NCBI GenBank assembly: GCA_010356995.1
Contig: ML996692.1
Location: forward strand, 941,933-1,005,932
Source of the DNA: Trichodelitschia bisporula
Taxonomy: Eukaryota; Ascomycota; Dothideomycetes; Phaeotrichales; Phaeotrichaceae
Direction of reading: 5' to 3'
DNA length: 64,000 nucleotides
Both the position numbers and the translations under genes were made by a program. Below, piece after piece: positions 39,919 through 50,001 of the stretch. Numbering within the stretch: position 1 is the stretch's first letter; each line of letters opens with the position of its first letter. Below the pieces are notes generated by a model, which saw only the letters and a list, made by a program, of their open reading frames with translations, made no database searches and was not told the origin of the DNA.

Positions 39919-40842
39919 ATGGCGACCGAAACTACGCAAACCGTCACCGATGCGCCCTCCGTAACCCATCTCTCACCCTCCCCCCTCCTAACGGACCTCA
40001 ACCGCGATGGCTACGTCATCATCCCCAACGCGCTCTCCCCGGAGCAACTCACCTCCCTCCGCGAGGCAGCCGGGCACATAACCGACCTCGCACGCAAAGG
40101 CCAATGGCCCTACATCCGCACGCTGCCCAAGCAATTCCCGCCATGGTCCTCCGACCCCTCCAACGGCATCTGGGGCGTGCAGCACTTGATGCACCCAGAC
40201 ATGCCGGGCCAACCCCTCTTCGCAGCGTCCTACTTCACCGACGCCGTCGTGCGCCCCGTCATGGACCTGATCGGCTGCACCGACGACTCGGAGCTCATCA
40301 TGGAGCTGTACAACCTGCTCGTGCGGCCGGACAGCGACTTCGAGCTGCGCTGGCACAGGGATGACATTGCGGCGACGGCGACCGCGGAGGAGGAACTCGC
40401 GCGCCTGAATAAGCCGGCCTGGCATGCGCAGTGGAATCTCGCGCTGTATGATGATGCGAGCTTGATTGTCGTGCCGGGGTCGCATGCGCGGGCGCGGACG
40501 GACGCGGAGCGCGCGGCTGACCCGTTTGAGAAGAATATGCCGGGCCAGAAGATCGTGCAGATGAAGGCGGGCGATGTGGTCTTCTACAACAATAATATCC
40601 TGCATCGCGGGGCGTACTCGGCGAGTGTGGAGCGTGCGACGCTGCATGGGAGCATTGGGCATGTGAAGGGGAATAAGGAGCGGGCGCGCAATGTGCTTCA
40701 GCATGGCGTGGGGGCGTGGGTCGACAAGGTTGATTTTAGTGCCTTGCCGGAGGAGCTCCGCGGCCGGGCGGAGAATATGCGCCGCCGGTTGAAGCAGATG
40801 GGAGACGTGAGCGGGGATGTGGGCTTTGCGCATGACGATTAG
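39919..40842 (+). CDS. phytanoyl-CoA dioxygenase (PhyH) family protein
   Basis: Fe(II)/2-oxoglutarate-dependent oxygenase of the PhyH superfamily, single exon, 307 aa. The start is the ATG preceded by AACC (MATETTQTV); a GTG 81 bp upstream is not the start. The double-stranded beta-helix core shows the iron-binding HxD in RWHRDDIA (about His146, Asp148) and a distal His in NILHRGAYS (about His229), followed by an Arg about ten residues on that would bind 2-oxoglutarate. GYVIIPNALSPEQL near the N-terminus is typical of the family. Fungal members act on diverse substrates, including secondary metabolites, so the substrate is open. It lies 374 bp upstream of a Gfo/Idh/MocA oxidoreductase on the same strand, possibly a functional pair. 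Codons change from mostly C-ending to mostly G/T-ending near 40330. Confidence 0.88.
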   Translation: MATETTQTVTDAPSVTHLSPSPLLTDLNRDGYVIIPNALSPEQLTSLREAAGHITDLARKGQWPYIRTLPKQFPPWSSDPSNGIWGVQHLMHPDMPGQPLFAASYFTDAVVRPVMDLIGCTDDSELIMELYNLLVRPDSDFELRWHRDDIAATATAEEELARLNKPAWHAQWNLALYDDASLIVVPGSHARARTDAERAADPFEKNMPGQKIVQMKAGDVVFYNNNILHRGAYSASVERATLHGSIGHVKGNKERARNVLQHGVGAWVDKVDFSALPEELRGRAENMRRRLKQMGDVSGDVGFAHDD

Positions 40843-41216
40843 GCACTGGATTCGGAGCATAGCATTGAAGCCGGGCACGGGGTTGAGAAGGATGCGTTAC
40901 CTCTTCCGTCCTAGCTTTAGCTGCGTCCGGTGTCGAGAAGGCTCGGATAGGCATGTCGGATACTGCGCAATATCACATGGCGTTAACCCAGCCTCGCGAC
41001 CTTCCCACATACGTGTGTGTACATCTGCCTGCCATCATCGTTGCGAACTGCCTAATTAACTCACAATCCCTAATCTATCCTCGGCTTCAGTAAGTATGTA
41101 CATCCCTGCAAAAGCCGAAGCTTCACCTGCCAAAGCCGCATCAGTCAATAGCTCGACATCTCAAAAACCCTCTGTGCGACTTGCGGCAGAACCTCACACC
41201 TCCTCATCCACACATC
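40843..41216 (+). promoter_or_regulatory. spacer and promoter of the Gfo/Idh/MocA gene
   Basis: This 374-bp spacer contains the 3' flank of the PhyH-like gene and the promoter of the next gene. Its end is C/A-rich with CCTCATCCACACATC directly before the ATG. I saw no small ORF worth calling. Confidence 0.5.
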
Positions 41217-42925
41217 ATGCTGCAAACTGCCCCTAAACCCTCACCTCACGCCCCGCGCATCCTCACCATCGGCGCCGGCTCGCAAGGACACGCCTACGCC
41301 GGGCCAATCGCGAAGAACGGATGGGGGCACATCGCCTGTGTGGCCGAGCCGATCCCATACAAGCGGGCCGAGTTCGGGGGGCGGTTCATCTGGGGGCTGG
41401 AGGGGCGGGAGGCGCTGCCCTGGGAGCAATTCGTGGGGTGGGAAGAATGGCTCGCATATGAGAAAGAACGGCGGGGGCGCGTTGCGACTGGTGAGATCCG
41501 CGAGGGAGATCCAGAGTTTCGGGGGGTGGATGCGGTGTTTGTGTGTGTGCTGGATGAGATGCATGTGCGAGTTGTGAAGGCGGTGGCGCCGCTGGGACTA
41601 CATATTATGTGTGAGAAGCCGCTGGCGACGAGTTTGGAGGATTGTATTGACATCTTGGGGACGGTGACGAGAGAGTGGAATGTTCTGGGGAAGAAGAGCA
41701 TATTTGGGATTGGGCATGTGTTGCGCTACAGCCCGCAGAATGTGACGCTGAGGAGGCTGGTTAGAGAGGAGAGGGTGATTGGGGATGTGATTAGCATGGA
41801 ACATACTGAACCGGTCGGGTGGTGGCATATGGCCCACAGCTTCGTGCGGTAAGTTCACGTTCCCCTTGCGGGAGAATGGTAGCTGACAAGCAAAGAGGAA
41901 ACTGGCGTCGAGAAGACGTGACCGCACCGATACTACTCACGAAGTCTTGCCATGACATGGACTTCCTGCTTTGGCTCCTCTCTGCACCAACGGATCCTAG
42001 CAAAGGAGATCCGCCTCATATGCCCGCGCTCATCACCTCCACGGGTATGCTCACGCACTTCCGGAAATCACGCAAGCCACTTGCCGCCGGTCCGGCCACC
42101 AACTGCCTCTCATGTCCCATAGAGCAGAGTTGCATATATTCAGCCAAAAATGTCTACATCAAGCACCATTTTGACCAAAACGATCTGGAGTGGCCACTGA
42201 AGGTCGTGGTTCCAGAGATCGAAGACTTGTACAAAGAGAAGGGTAAGGATGCCGCAAAGGCACGGCTGCTTGAGGCATTGGCAGTAGACTACACGTCGGA
42301 CACTCCAGCCTCCGAGGTCAAGCAGCGCTCCTGGTACGGACGCTGTGTGTGGGAGTGCGACAACAACGTCTGTGACGACCAAACAGTAACCATATCCTGG
42401 GAAGATGACCCATTGCCAGAAGGGAGTTCTGCATTAAACGGTACTACCGAAGAGACAAATGGTTTCACCAAAGGTGATGCCGGAGGCCTGAACGGACGAG
42501 CCGCCAAAACTGCCATCTTCCACATGACAGCGCCAACCGAGAGCGTCTGCGAGCGAAGAGGACGAATCTATGGCACCGCAGGTGAAATAACATACGACTT
42601 CGACACCATCTTTGTCCACTCTTTCGCAACCGGCAAGACCGAGACCGTTGTTCCCGAGGGACGTGGAGGTGGCCACGGTGGAGGAGACGATGCTTTGGCA
42701 GAGAACTTCTGTAAGGCCGTGCAAGCGGTGCTGTCAGGCGAGATGGATGCAGAGGAATCGCAGAAGAGGTTCGTGGGATGCGGTATTGAGGAGATTGTTC
42801 GGCACCACATCGCTGTCTTCGCAGCTGAAAGAGCTCGGCGGAGGAGACTAGTGGTCGATTGGAACGAATTCTGGGAGTTGAATGTTGAGCCGCAATTGCG
42901 CAAGGTTGTTCTCGGGGCACCATGA
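41217..42925 (+). CDS. Gfo/Idh/MocA-family oxidoreductase
   Basis: NAD(P)-dependent oxidoreductase of the glucose-fructose oxidoreductase/inositol dehydrogenase family, about 553 aa. Exons are 41217-41848 and 41896-42925; the 47-bp intron has a GTAAGT donor and an AGCTGAC branch. The N-terminal Rossmann fold shows ILTIGAGSQGHAYAG (residues about 15-29), and the family EKPLA motif carries the catalytic Lys (about residue 133). GHVLRYSPQN and DVISMEH belong to the substrate domain. An insertion holds a Cys cluster, C-x2-C-x5-C, at about residues 281-290 (NCLSCPIEQSCIYSAKNVY), which I associate with a StrI-like subgroup. A Gly-rich loop (GRGGGHGGGDD) follows near residue 455. Substrate is unknown, probably a sugar or cyclitol. 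It shares strand and locality with the PhyH-like gene. Confidence 0.88.
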
Positions 42926-43198
42926 AGCCGTAGATGGTCCTGCAGCTGTATCAGTGAGCTTAGATATCGTGCCAATGGGATGAGCTTTCACAATACTCCT
43001 CGAGACGGCCAAACCTTCAGCCCGACCTAGCGCTGGTTCACCTGCAGCGAGATTCCCCCCCCTCAACCCAGACCTAAGCGGCTGCGTCTCCAATGTTGCA
43101 GAGTTTGCCCACTCAATTAATAATGGGGATACTCTCGGCCAACTTCACCATGAGGGTCATCGAGATGCCAAAGATGTAAAGCCTGTGTATCGCCATTA

Positions 43199-43400
43199 TT
43201 AAAGGACTGGACAAACTGAACAACAGTTGAGACACAAGCGGCATAGGCATGAGTTGATCTAACAGGACTGTGTTGTTAGTGGTGATGTCCTTCGATGAGG
43301 TACTTACACTATCGACCAAAGAGCAACACAACAGTAGAGCGAGATAACAGGCCGCTGCCGCAATCCAAGTTAGGCTATCACGAGTCAAGCCAGAAAGCAT
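43199..43400 (-). CDS. possible small Cys-rich membrane peptide, unknown
   Basis: A very tentative two-exon ORF of 50 codons. Exon 1 (43400-43308) gives MLSGLTRDS and then a hydrophobic helix ending LLLCCSLVDS. A textbook 49-bp intron follows (43307-43259, GTAAGT donor, CACTAAC branch, TTAG acceptor). Exon 2 (43258-43199) gives a Cys-dense tail, SCLCRLCLNCCSVC, before a TAA. Without splicing the frame stays open to 43113 with a different, still hydrophobic, tail. I recognise no family, and it may be a gene relic or chance. It sits between an oxidoreductase gene and a repeat-rich patch. Confidence 0.2.
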
Positions 43401-43591
43401 CAAACTAGCCGGCAGGTTGGCCGCTCTACGCTTTGAATGGTTTAGTCAATTGTAAACGGCGGAGGCTCTTCGCTCTGAGGAGTCTCCTCTTCCGGAGACA
43501 GACTCCGCCATGTAAGGCCTGTTATAGACGCTCGCACGAGCATCTGCTCAGCTGCAGACTCTGCTTCCGGATATGGCAGCAACATCATCAA

Positions 43592-43859
43592 CGGCATCTT
43601 CAAGTACGTACGTATTGGGGTTCCGAATACCACAGGGCACACATCGTAAAGTCTTTTGATGGTATCAGTTATTGGCGGTCGGCTTGATGGTCGCTGGCTT
43701 GCCTCGAGATGGTGTAGCTCGGGCCGGGGCGACGGCGTATTATCTAGCTCAAGCCAGCCGCTCTCAAGCCAGCCGCCGTTGACTGATGCCATGAAAAGAC
43801 TCTACGAAGTGTGTCCTTTGGTAGTCGAGAACACGATACGTACGCACTTGAAGATGGCG
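43592..43859. repeat. diverged inverted repeat, arms about 88 bp
   Basis: The reverse complement of 43592-43679 matches 43771-43859 at roughly four bases in five with no large gap. Both arms, read outward, encode a similar peptide: IKRLYDVCPVV..IRTYLKM on the minus strand and MKRLYEVCPLV..IRTHLKM on the plus strand. The spacer is about 91 bp and contains a short direct repeat, CTCAAGCCAGCCG. The arms may be two copies of a gene fragment joined head-to-head, or the stem of an old foldback element. Confidence 0.75.
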
Positions 43860-43937
43860 TGGGACGGCGTATTCTCTCGCTCTGCCGAGGTGGTGTGTCG
43901 CCCTTCGGTCGATAGCTGGCGTTTAGCGGATTAGAGA

Positions 43938-44037
43938 TGTTCGGAGATGGGACTGGCTCTTGCCCCATTGCATTATTAGTGATGATCTGTTCGGAGATGG
44001 GACTGGCTCTGGCCTCATTGTATTATTAATGATGATC
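43938..44037. repeat. 50-bp tandem duplication
   Basis: Two adjacent copies (43938-43987 and 43988-44037) begin TGTTCGGAGATGGGACTGGC and differ at only a few positions. The high identity means the duplication is much younger than the inverted repeat beside it, or that the copies are kept alike by recombination. Confidence 0.88.
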
Positions 44038-44120
44038 TCTAGTTCTAACGGTATTAGGCTCCTGCTGGGCAGTCACCTTTGACATGAAGAAATGCACCTT
44101 CCATGCGCTCTTGGAATGTC

Positions 44121-44212
44121 GCATCCATGGGAAATATTCGAGAAGCTTACGGTATGTCGGAGAGATAGGATCGCTCCGACGTAAGATTATCGAATAGTTC
44201 CCATGGATGAGG
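44121..44212. repeat. long imperfect hairpin, arms about 40 bp
   Basis: The left arm 44121-44162 starts GCATCCATGGGAAATATTCG and ends ATGTCGGAG. The right arm 44174-44212 is its near complement (CTCCGAC...CCATGGATGAGGC). The loop is about 11 nt and the arms differ by a few substitutions and one small gap. It could be a structured RNA, a foldback (MITE-like) element or a recombination product. No gene overlaps it. Confidence 0.75.
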
Positions 44213-44800
44213 CATTTTGTAGCCCTGAATGACTATATTTGATGACCAAGTTGAGAAGAGACCTCTCATCGAACAACCGCTCAAGAAAATCGATGTTTAT
44301 ATACACTGTTTGGGTCACATAATAGCAGGAAGTGCCGCCAGAGGTGGGGCTTTGAAGTCACGGTTACGGCATCGACGAGCCGTCTCTGAACAATCACGTT
44401 AGTATGGATCAGATGGTCTTCACGTACCTTCCAATGCGTACATATCTTCTAGAACTAGGGCTTAAGTAGAGCGCATCGAAGACGGGATCTCAGAGCGCCC
44501 AACTGACTTTGAGGTATGAACGTCGTTGAAATGCTGCACACACCGCGTCCGCCCCGCGTCCATTCGAACAGGCTAGCGCGGTAAGCTCTCATCCCGCCCA
44601 GCACCTAGCTCCGAACTATCTCCAGACCTCGGTGCAGATCGCATGAACGTGGGGAAAGCTTTCCCGCCCTCACAACAACACCACTTCCGTCATGATGCAC
44701 GGCTTAATAATACGTCCTCAGCACCTCATCGCAATCGAGAGCATAAAACCGACATCCCATCTCCAGCCCTAACACATTGTCCCACCTAACACCCGCAACC
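44213..44800 (+). promoter_or_regulatory. spacer and promoter of the MDR oxidoreductase
   Basis: No coding frame is convincing. The last 100 bp before the ATG at 44801 are C/A-rich (CCCACCTAACACCCGCAACC at the end), typical of a leader. A GATGTT-like and a TAATAATACG stretch lie near 44700. A short inverted pair, CTAGTTCTA near 44039 and TAGAACTAG near 44450, brackets the repeat patch and the left of this spacer. Confidence 0.4.
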
Positions 44801-45930
44801 ATGCCCTCCGCCATCGTCGTCCGCAAAATCGACGGCAAGCCCGGCCAGGTCTACTACCCACTCGAGAAGGTCACCGTCGCGGCGCCCTCCCCGAAGTCCG
44901 ATGAAGTCGTCATCGCTATCCGCGCCGCTGCGCTTAACCACCGCGACCTGTTCATCCGCCAGCACCTGTACCCGGGGGTCTCATTCGGCGTCCCGCTGCT
45001 CGCGGATGGGAGCGGCGTGGTCGTGAGCACAGGCAGCGACCCCGCGGCCAAGGCCTGGCAGGGCAAGCGCGTAGTCATCAACCCGGGCTCGGGATGGGCG
45101 TCCGACCCGTACGGGCCTGAAGACCCGGCCGGGTACAAGATTCTCGGGGGGACGAAGTTTAACCCCGTGGGCACGCTCGCGGAGTATGCGGTTATTGCGG
45201 CGAGCGAGGTTGAGGAGGCGCCGGCGCATTTGTCTGATGGCGAGGCTGCGGCTGTTGTCCTGACCGGATTGACTGCGTGGCGGGCTGTGTTTAGCAAGAG
45301 TGGGAATGCGGAGCCGGGGCGAAATATTTTGGTTACGGGGATTGGAGGTGGTGTTGCGATTATGGCGCTGCTGTTGGCACATGCGGCTGGGGTGCGGGTG
45401 TTTGTCACGAGTGGCAGTGCGGAGAAGCTGGAGAAAGCGAAGGAGCTGGGTGCGGCGGGTGGCGTGAACTACAAGGACAAGGACTGGGAGAAGCAGTTGC
45501 AGGCGCTGCTGCCTAAGGACCGGCCGTACCTGGATGCTGTCGTTGACGGTGCGGGAGGTGATATTGTCCCGAAGTCGACAAGACTTCTCAAGGTGTGTTT
45601 TTTCCTCTTATGTGGTGATGAAGGCTAACTGTCCAGGCCGGCGGCGTCATTGTCACCTACGGTATGACCGTTGGGCCACAGATCGTGTACCCCATGGGCA
45701 CGGTGCTGAAGAATATCGACCTGAAGGGGTCGACAATGGGCTCGCGGAAGGAGTTTGCCGATATGATTAAGTTCGTACAGGAGAAGCAGCTACGGCCGGT
45801 TATCTCGCGCAGCGTGCGCGGCCTTGACATTGAGGCGATTGACGGGTTGTTTGAAGACATGAAGAAGGGGACACAGTTTGGGAAGCTGGTTGTGGAAGTA
45901 TCTAGCGACGGTCAGGCGAGTAAGTTGTAG
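44801..45930 (+). CDS. MDR-superfamily oxidoreductase (quinone reductase-like)
   Basis: Medium-chain dehydrogenase/reductase, 361 aa, likely NADPH-dependent and acting on quinones, enones or aldehydes. Exons 44801-45592 and 45637-45930 flank a 44-bp intron with a GTGTGT donor and a GGCTAAC branch. The N-terminal GroES-like domain contains AALNHRDLFIRQHLYPG and GVPLLADGSGVV. The Rossmann domain follows with ILVTGIGGGVAIMALLLA (about residues 170-187). The catalytic-zinc Cys of classical alcohol dehydrogenases is absent and the first 260 residues contain no Cys, so I read it as a zinc-free, quinone oxidoreductase-like member despite automatic 'zinc-binding dehydrogenase' names. The C-terminal part has GMTVGPQIVYPMG. 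The 5' third uses mainly C-ending codons, the rest G/T-ending ones. Confidence 0.9.
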
Positions 45931-47870
45931 ACCGCCTTCGATCCAAATGTATTTTAACTTCGGAATAAAGCAGCTGGCTCGGGACCCTGATGTACTTAGG
46001 GCGGTGATAAATCCCTAGCCAAAGTGTGAGGCTCCGTAGCCTTGACAACAATCTTTGCCACGGTCTTCTTCTAATGTGGAACTTGGAGCGGTGACGAGAC
46101 TGACATCAGTCTCTCTGGCTCGTCCAGCATTCATGTTGGGGCGGTACCCTGGCGTGCATGGACGAGGACGCCGTGAAGACGGGTCTTCAAATTAGACCGA
46201 CTTGGTCAGACTTATTATTTGGACGACGAACATACCCAGGGTGCTCAGACTTATAGAGCAGATGCACCCGTCGGTTCAAAGGACATTGATGAGTGCGAGC
46301 ACGAGGAGTGCACCCAAGTGGTCAGCCTCGTCTTGTCCCAAGTGACGTCAGGATTGGCATCAGGGGTATCGTCTCAAACCACGAACGTCAACCGTCAACC
46401 ATCACCACGCCATCCTCATCTTACACTTCAACACTAACTGTCTACAGTGTACTGAGGAAAGAATTACGTTTTGGAGACCCTTATCATCACCTTAGCGAAG
46501 CCAAAAACCCAGGGCGGAATAGCCGCACCTCAAGCCAGTCCCACCACCCTATTCCGTCCATTATCACCAAGAGAGGCCTTCACAGCACAAAGAAGTCTTC
46601 ACTGGCTGCCCTGTGGGCGGCCTTGAAGCCTTGAAGCCCAGAAAACCGGGCAAACCGATTTTACTGATAACCTAAAGCAAGCTTTCGGTGAACACTGTGA
46701 ACACACAGGTAAACCCAATGGGTGGAAGAATAGGAAAAAATCCAATGGGTGGTAAGGGTACAAGAAAACAGAATCCCCCACAAACTCCTGCAGATCCATC
46801 CGCCGCACAGGGGCCACTTTCCATCTCGCTGCACGACTGCGCTCGCGAGGCACAACCAACTCCCTCGCCCTTACTTTCTAAAAACATCACGCTCGCGTCA
46901 ACCTCACCCCCCATCTTCAACCCCCACACACGTCAACCCTCCCCGTCCGCCAGCTCGCGCCCCTTCCCCTGAACACCCGCCACATCGCCATACCCACTAC
47001 ACCCACAACACCCACAACACCCACAAGCATCACCACCCAAGACCGTCAGCCCCACAAAAGCGCCGACCAAAAACGCTCACACAGTCGCAATTAATACGCA
47101 GTGAGAGTCGGCGGGAGAATGATACCTAACCCACGCCCGCCCAGCCCCGCAACTCGCACTGCACCCCGGTCTCCAGGGTCTTTACCCCACCCCCTTGCTC
47201 AACCAAGCGCACCCCAACGTAAAGCCAACCCAATCGCACCAGCAGTGCATGTATTGGTACAAGCTATCTACTGCAGTGCTGCTGGCGCGTGGATCACGCA
47301 TGACGGTGCGCTTGAGTCCTGAGCTGCGTCTCGTGGGCCGAGTGGAAAAGGGGGTTAAGGGAGCGGACGAGATCGCTCGGAATTCCTGGGCTAGATCCAG
47401 AGGATGAGCTGCGGAAATAGAGCCCTGCTTACCGTCATCGCGAGCTTAAGGGGGGATACAGACGACGGGTGCGGTCTGTCCATGCTTGATGCCGACCCCG
47501 GCCCCGCGACCAGGAGGCCATGTTGGTCCAGACGCATCATCGCCCAGGGCAAGCCACACCAACTCCAAACTCAAAGACAACGGCACATGAAAGTCAAATG
47601 GCAAGATCTAGCATTCCCGCTAAGCAACCAGCAGCGCAAAAAAGAGAACTACGCTCAAAAGCCAGCCGGGCAGCCCGCGAAGGCGCCCCGATCTTCCCTC
47701 CAAAGCAGACAAAGAGAAGTCTTCTATACAGTTACATATCCCAATGCCATATTCCTCCCTGCGCGCCATCGCCCGGCGCGGTGCGCTTTTATGGTCTCCG
47801 CGGAACCAGCCAACCGCGCGCTTCCCTTCGCTCCCATATATGCAACCCCGAATCGACAGTGTCCAGGCGC
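45931..47870. other. spacer between convergent genes, no gene seen
   Basis: It lies between the 3' ends of the MDR oxidoreductase (plus) and carnitine acetyltransferase (minus). Short frames occur in all phases without recognisable domains. From about 46850 to 47070 the plus strand is very C/A-rich with CACAACACC-type simple repeats. A short direct repeat, TCCAATGGGTGG/CCCAATGGGTGG, is found near 46718-46750. Confidence 0.45.
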
Positions 47871-49986
47871 TTACAACTTCGCCTTGGGCGGCTCCGCCGT
47901 CGCGCTCAGCACGTCGCGGATGTCATTAGCCGCCTCGCCGAGGTAGAACTGCATGCGCTCAGCGCCGAGCTTCTTGCTGACGATGTTGAACTGGATGTTG
48001 TTCTCGTTGATCATGTAGGCAATACTATTCCAATTAGTATCTCGTCACGTGGAAAAGGCAAAGAGACTCACCCCCAGCCATCATCCACAACCTGGCTCCA
48101 GCCGTACCCGTTGAAGTACTCGCTGCTCAGCTGGCTGCTGCTGATAAACCACGTGGAGGAGTATGTGAACGCCGGGTCCGTGAACAGGGCGGGCGGCTCC
48201 TCGCCCTCACGCAGGCACTTCTTCAGTCCGAAGAGATGGCGATCCACGCCACGGCCATCACCCGCATCGCTGATGTACTTCACATGCGCGTCAACGGCAG
48301 CACGGAAGAGCTTGGCGGCCTCCTGAGGTCCAACGTTGGGGTCAGCCATGGCGTTGCAGAAGGCGACACTGTCGTCCGAGACAGTGCGGCACGTCTCCGT
48401 GCGGCCCTCCTGGAATTTCCTCGTGGCGGCCGACTCGTATGTCGGGCGGTTCTTGCCGTAGAACTTGTGGTAGGCCAGCTGGATGATCATCTGCACGTAC
48501 GCGTCGGGCGAGCACTTGAACTTCTTGATCAGGCCCTTGCCGTAACCCTGGTACGCCTGCACCCGCAACTCGTGTGCGCCGATCTGTCCGTCGAAGTGGC
48601 GCTGCGCGGCCGCCAGATCCTCGGTGATAGTGTCGTTGATCTTCCAGCCCAGGGCCTGCGGCTCGGGGAGGTTGGAGCGCACGGATGGGTTGTCGAAGTC
48701 TAGGGCGTTGGTGAAGATGAGCTGGTTGACGTAGTCGTTGAGGCGGTGGGTCGGCGTGCCGTCCATCATGCTGTGTTCGCCCATGAAGCCCGACGTGCCG
48801 TTGTCGTTGACGATGAACTGCAGCGGCTTGTCGAACCAGCGGTTCTGCCCGTCGCCGTGCCAGTATTGACGTGCGCGCTCCTCGAGCGTAACAGGCGCAG
48901 CATCGTCCAGGCAGACAATGAAGGACGAGGACTCAATCGCCTCAAGAGTGGCCTTGTTCTCCGGGCCCGCAGCGAGGAGGTGCTCGCGCGCGTGTGTCCA
49001 CGCATCGCGGTTTTGCGTGGTGAGGATGCCGACCGGGGCGGCCTTCTCGGCGCGCTGGTAGACGCGGCGGAAAAGGGTTTCGAGCTCAGTGGTATTCAGC
49101 TGCTTACCGTTGATGGTGTGGGGCACCTTGAAGAACTGATTCTTGCGGATGACGATGATGTGGGCGTTCGACTGGTAGTCGTACTTGACCGGATAGTCGG
49201 AAGGGATGGCGGGCACACGGCAGGCGTTGAACATCCACTTGTAGGAGCTCATGGCCATAGGCAGCTTGCGCATGTACTCCGGCTCAAGCGTCTTCTCATC
49301 CACCTGCTTCTTGAACTCAAGCGTCGCGGTTGTGAGCGCGGCGGCGCGCTTGGCAGGGTCGCGACGCTTGCGGTCATCCTTGTGCGAATAGAAGTAGCTG
49401 ACGTACGGGACGACGGGATCGCGGTATCCAAGGTATGCCGAGTCATTCCACCAGTCGATGATCCAGTTGTTGACCTTGGGGTCCTCGCGCTTCGCAATCA
49501 GGCGCTTCTGTAGGGTCTCGCCGATACCACCGGGGCGCACGAAGTCATCGACGGCGGCCTTGGAGACCTCCAGCTCGGACTCGCTGAGCAGCGGGTGCAG
49601 CGACTTGAGGTAGCGGCGCGCCGTCTCCTCGAGGGTGGGCACAGGCAGCTTCGGGAGAGACTCCTCGAAACGCAGCATAGCACCCTTGCTGTGATCCTCC
49701 TTATACCCTGCATGCGGTGTCAGCTATGGCTCTCCCCTCTCGTTTTCTCGCGTGTTCTCGCATTTCGCGGGGTGGACTACCTGCGGGGAGGGAGGAGCTC
49801 TTGCGTGCGGGGGCCATTGCGGCGGAGAACTTGAGATGACGTTAGCGGGGTACGGCCACAGCACGCGATCGGCCAGGAACAGCAACGCACCTTCAAAGAC
49901 GAAGCTGGTGTGAAAGCTCGCTGGCGGAGTAGAGATAGTGATGTGGGAGCACGGGCTCGGGCTATGCCATTGAGTACATTGAACAT
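47871..49986 (-). CDS. CAT2: carnitine O-acetyltransferase, mitochondrial/peroxisomal
   Basis: Moves acetyl groups between CoA and carnitine so that acetyl units can leave peroxisomes and enter mitochondria, needed for growth on acetate and fatty acids. Exons 49986-49891, 49829-49781, 49707-48072 and 48024-47871 sum to 1935 nt, giving 644 aa. Introns are 61, 73 and 47 bp. Exon 1 is an Arg/Ser/Ala-rich presequence without acidic residues (MFNVLNGIARARAPTS...), typical of mitochondrial import. Exon 2 holds a second ATG at 49817 (MAPARKSSSLPAG), residue 37 of the long form. Core motifs are YKEDHSKGAMLRFEESLPKL, PVPTLEETARRYL and the active-site His in FMGEHSMMDGTP (about His360). The terminal exon ends PKAKL-stop, an AKL-type PTS1 peroxisomal signal seen only after splicing. 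One gene can thus serve both organelles. It is divergent from malate dehydrogenase. Confidence 0.94.
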
Positions 49987-50001
49987 TGCCCGGGCGAGGT
50001 G

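Noticed and set aside
39988-40878. 296-codon minus ORF opposite the PhyH-like gene
   Set aside because: Antisense frame rich in Arg and His; the plus-strand gene has conserved iron-binding motifs.
48746-49513. 255-codon plus ORF opposite carnitine acetyltransferase
   Set aside because: Antisense shadow of a well-supported gene, with Leu/Arg/Val-rich composition typical of such shadows.
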